From the NCBI GenBank assembly GCA_030141605.1, contig JAQGDQ010000041.1, positions 494,001 through 558,000 on the forward strand: a stretch of DNA of 64,000 nucleotides, written 5' to 3'. Shown in pieces: positions 61,003 through 64,000 of this stretch. The position numbers and the translations under genes were made by a program. The stretch comes from Tubiluchus corallicola (lineage: Eukaryota; Priapulida; Priapulimorpha; Priapulimorphida; Tubiluchidae). Under the pieces are notes generated by a model that saw only the letters and a list, made by a program, of their open reading frames with translations, made no database searches and was not told where the DNA came from. Position 1 is the first letter of the stretch. Each line of letters opens with the position of its first letter.

Positions 61003-64000
61003 TTGGTGCCGCTACCTTGAATGAAATTACCGTTAAATGCACCGCTTTATTATTATTGTTTGCCAGCATTTTAGCACTACAATAGGACTTTGACTCGTGC
61101 TCACACATCCGTTATTCACATACATGGCGGGAAGCTAACATTGTGCCTCGTGTATCATAGCGCTGCATATCTTTTAATGACTATAATTGGTAAATTTAAT
61201 GCAATAGAGACTAGCAATTAAAGGGAGTCTAATATACACACTCACGCACGCATCCAAACACGCATATATGCACGTGCGAACATTTACGCAGACATATACG
61301 CAATGTAGCCTCGATTTCACGTCTTCGATTTTAAGTAAAAGAAAACTAAACGTATATAGATCTTAACTTCATGCAATTGTGCTTTAATTCGCTAAATTTG
61401 AAAACTCCGTGACAGTTATGATGGTATCATCATAATAAATTTTGCAAAATTGTCACTAAAAACTTTTTAGATCAGCAATTATGGCATAAAATATGTCGAC
61501 TCATAATCCCCCCTCCAAGAAAAACTACTTTGCCGGGTATAAAGACGATATTTGTACGATGGGGAGCTAGTGCACCAACCAAGAAACGAGTCTCGTAAAA
61601 CACGAAATTTCTGAAAAACTTTTAGTTCATCCGTAGTTCCTTTGTTTTTCTGTAACAGTTTCAATTAACAACCCCTCTCCAAAAAATTGAATTAGATTAA
61701 GCACATCGCTCCGTGAGAAATTAAAAACGAACATGCAGAGCACTAAACGAACCAAATTAACCAAGGCCCCACTCCGAAGCGGAGGTTATGAGGGTAGAGA
61801 CTGCACAGTCATGGTCGATTGCCATGAGAAGTTATTTGACTTGATTGAAGGCTTACGCCAGGTCGCGTGCCGGGTGCCTAGGTGTGTTGCTTTGCTTCAG
61901 TGGGCCACAATGATCCTATTAACTGCAGGCTAAACCATCTGCCGTTATAGACACGAGCTAAACTATTGTTCATTTTACAATAGATATGATGTAATAAACA
62001 GCACCTTATTTTGCACCCATAGGAGAGAGTTATGTGCCAAACTCTGTAACATAATCTTGAGCGTTTGATCAATTGAGAAAGAATGTACAATTTGCTGCAC
62101 ATTGCAGTTCTACAGCGCATCTGATTACTGCGTTCTACTATCCTTGTAATCAAATATCGAAGTGGATTTTTACGGGGGATTATCTTAAACAAGTCACCGA
62201 CAAACTTACTGTATTTAGCGGGGCTGATCCAAGAATTGGTCTTATTTTACTCGCGCCTGCGAGTACAAGGCAGTTTTTCCATAAATTTAAACATCTCGGT
62301 TTTCGCCTGGCTGGTTTAATAGCTAAACATTTTTGTCTTGACTTCATTAAATCAACTTTTCAATTGTCACTCACAAACAACATACCACTTGCCAGTAACA
62401 ACAAGCCAAAGCTTTGAATTAATGGTTGTGTTCAGAAAATTGATCATTACTATTAGTTTTACCGTGGAATACCTATTTCGCGGAAAATCTACCTTTTCCA
62501 GGGAGTCAAACGCGACATTTTCCGATTTTACAGCTTTCCTGTCTGCGTCTGCACGATGACTACCTTTTCTTGGATGAAATTTATCTATACTATCCAGCTA
62601 CATCGTATTATTGCCGACTGGACAGCTGTGATGAGCACTGAAACGTGTCAGGTGCAGGGCGGATAATGTTACATTTTACTCTAAATAAAAGTGTGGAAAA
62701 AACAGTTTGTACAACTAAATTGTAGAAAAGGTGGCCCGGGTGGGATAGCTACAAGCAGTTTTTCCTTTATTGGCAAACTCAACAAATGTTAATTATTATT
62801 AATGTTAAATTAACACAACAGTTATTGTTAATATAAACAAATGCATACGATTTACAAGAAATTATAAATGCTAATTTCAAGAGCACAAATCCATGAATGA
62901 GATCACATTCATTTTATGAAACCAAACTAAACAAGCCGAAAGAAAAATGTGAAAGACATAGCTGGAACAGGATTTGAACTGGGAACGTTTGAATGAATGT
63001 GGATTGTAATCCAAATGTGTCGGGTTAAACATAGGGCCTAGTACCGATGTTTACACGTTAACATTTTTTGTTTGTCCTAGTAGTAGCTTTTGACCAAGCT
63101 TGGTTTCGAAACTTTTATGCATAGTATTAATCCGTCAGCCTGGAAGAAAATTACTGTAAAATGATAATGAGCTATGAGTCAAGTCACTGTTTTAGCCCAT
63201 CAGTTTTTTTTTAATTATTAAGTTATAATGGATCCAAGGAGGAGAAATTTAATGAAATTTCATTTACTACATTTAATCGATGAAGTCTGACCGACCTAAT
63301 AATTAAAAATTGCCTCTTGATTAAAAATTTCTCTTGAGTATTAAGAGAAAAACTACCAATCATTAATTCACGCGCCAACTTTGCGCTCAAACGATTAATG
63401 AGGTCAGTTTGCTAAGTTTTCCTCCCTAAAAAAATCTGAAGAAATAGATAAACATGAAAACCTCCAAAAACTGCAAAAAATCCAACAAATCCAATAAGAT
63501 GCAACAGCAACAACAAAAATCCTCGACGTTTTTCAAGCAGTATTTTTATATAAAATAAAACAACTGCTAATCTATATGCTTGATAGGCTTTTGCTAATGT
63601 CAAAAAATTCAACTGCTTTTTCCCAAAATTATCTTTAGATACTTTTAATAATTAGGTGTAGATAAAGTAATTAGGTTACTATTAACTTTATTCGGGTAAA
63701 ATGTACTGATAATTGATTACGAATTTGTTCTCCATGCATACAACCAAAAAACTATACATCTGGACACAATGAAGAAACTGCACGAAGCAAAAGTGACATT
63801 TGGCAGCGTCTAAGAAGTACACACTTGAAGCCCTAGCGTACTCATGCCTTGTCATCAACATACCCTGCAGCATGTAATGGCTTTATAGCACACCTTAAAT
63901 ACACGCTCGGAAAAGGTACGCAATCTCTTCCAACATATAATTAAGCATTTAAATCCTGTATAGTAGCTGAGATAAGTAGGTAGAGGTTGTTGGAAGGATC
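61003..64000. other. Distal non-coding DNA
   Basis: No gene seen. A CACGC/CATATACG-rich tract lies near 61240-61310. Overlapping open frames on both strands between 61733 and 62559 (up to 114 codons) have no recognisable domain and may be transposon debris. A B-box-like GGATTTGAACT (minus strand AGTTCAAATCC) sits at 62970-62980. Confidence 0.5.

Noticed and set aside
61733-62559. Overlapping 66-, 114- and 73-codon plus frames and a 104-codon minus frame
   Set aside because: No recognisable transposase or polymerase motif and no shared reading frame; not enough to call an element.

Overview
This is a 64 kb piece of an AT-rich invertebrate animal genome holding one recognisable protein-coding gene, a ZEB / zfh-1 family zinc-finger homeodomain repressor on the minus strand. 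The protein has nine zinc fingers in 5+1+3 order, a divergent homeodomain in the middle and a PLDLSLKP CtBP-docking motif. That layout, with an extra N-terminal finger compared with vertebrate ZEB1/2, points to a non-vertebrate bilaterian. A long-intron lophotrochozoan such as a mollusc, annelid or brachiopod is my best guess, but the sequence alone does not settle the phylum.

Layout, in gene order from right to left. About 33 kb of apparently gene-free upstream DNA (31.1-64 kb) may be 5' intron, 5' flank or both. It is followed by the first recognisable coding exon (30805-31057), a 25.7 kb intron (5117-30804), a large exon with five fingers, the middle finger, the homeodomain and the CtBP motif (2787-5116), and two small exons with the last three fingers (2424-2610 and 1829-2022). 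The 3'UTR runs leftward to about position 450. All splice junctions are GT-AG with compatible phases, and the joined frame gives 987 codons plus a stop. A further 5' exon, like the vertebrate one with a basic N-terminal motif, was looked for but not found.

The non-coding DNA carries most of the unusual signal. The 3'UTR has an 8mer and a 7mer site for miR-8/miR-200, the microRNA family that represses ZEB in vertebrates. The 8mer lies 17 nt from an 8mer for miR-92/25. Clusters of CAGGTA/CAGGTG, the site bound by ZEB and Snail proteins, occur at 8.0-8.2 kb in intron 1 and very densely at 58.0-61.0 kb upstream, including seven in 258 bp with a duplicated CCAAT-containing module. This suggests the gene is controlled by its own product or by Snail. 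Five good RFX X-boxes are scattered over the locus.

The rest is ordinary AT-rich DNA with microsatellites, three diverged tandem arrays (periods of about 190, 37 and 180 bp), a 152-bp foldback element and several tRNA-like B-box relics that look like decayed SINEs. I see no second protein gene, functional tRNA, rRNA, CRISPR array or intact transposon.
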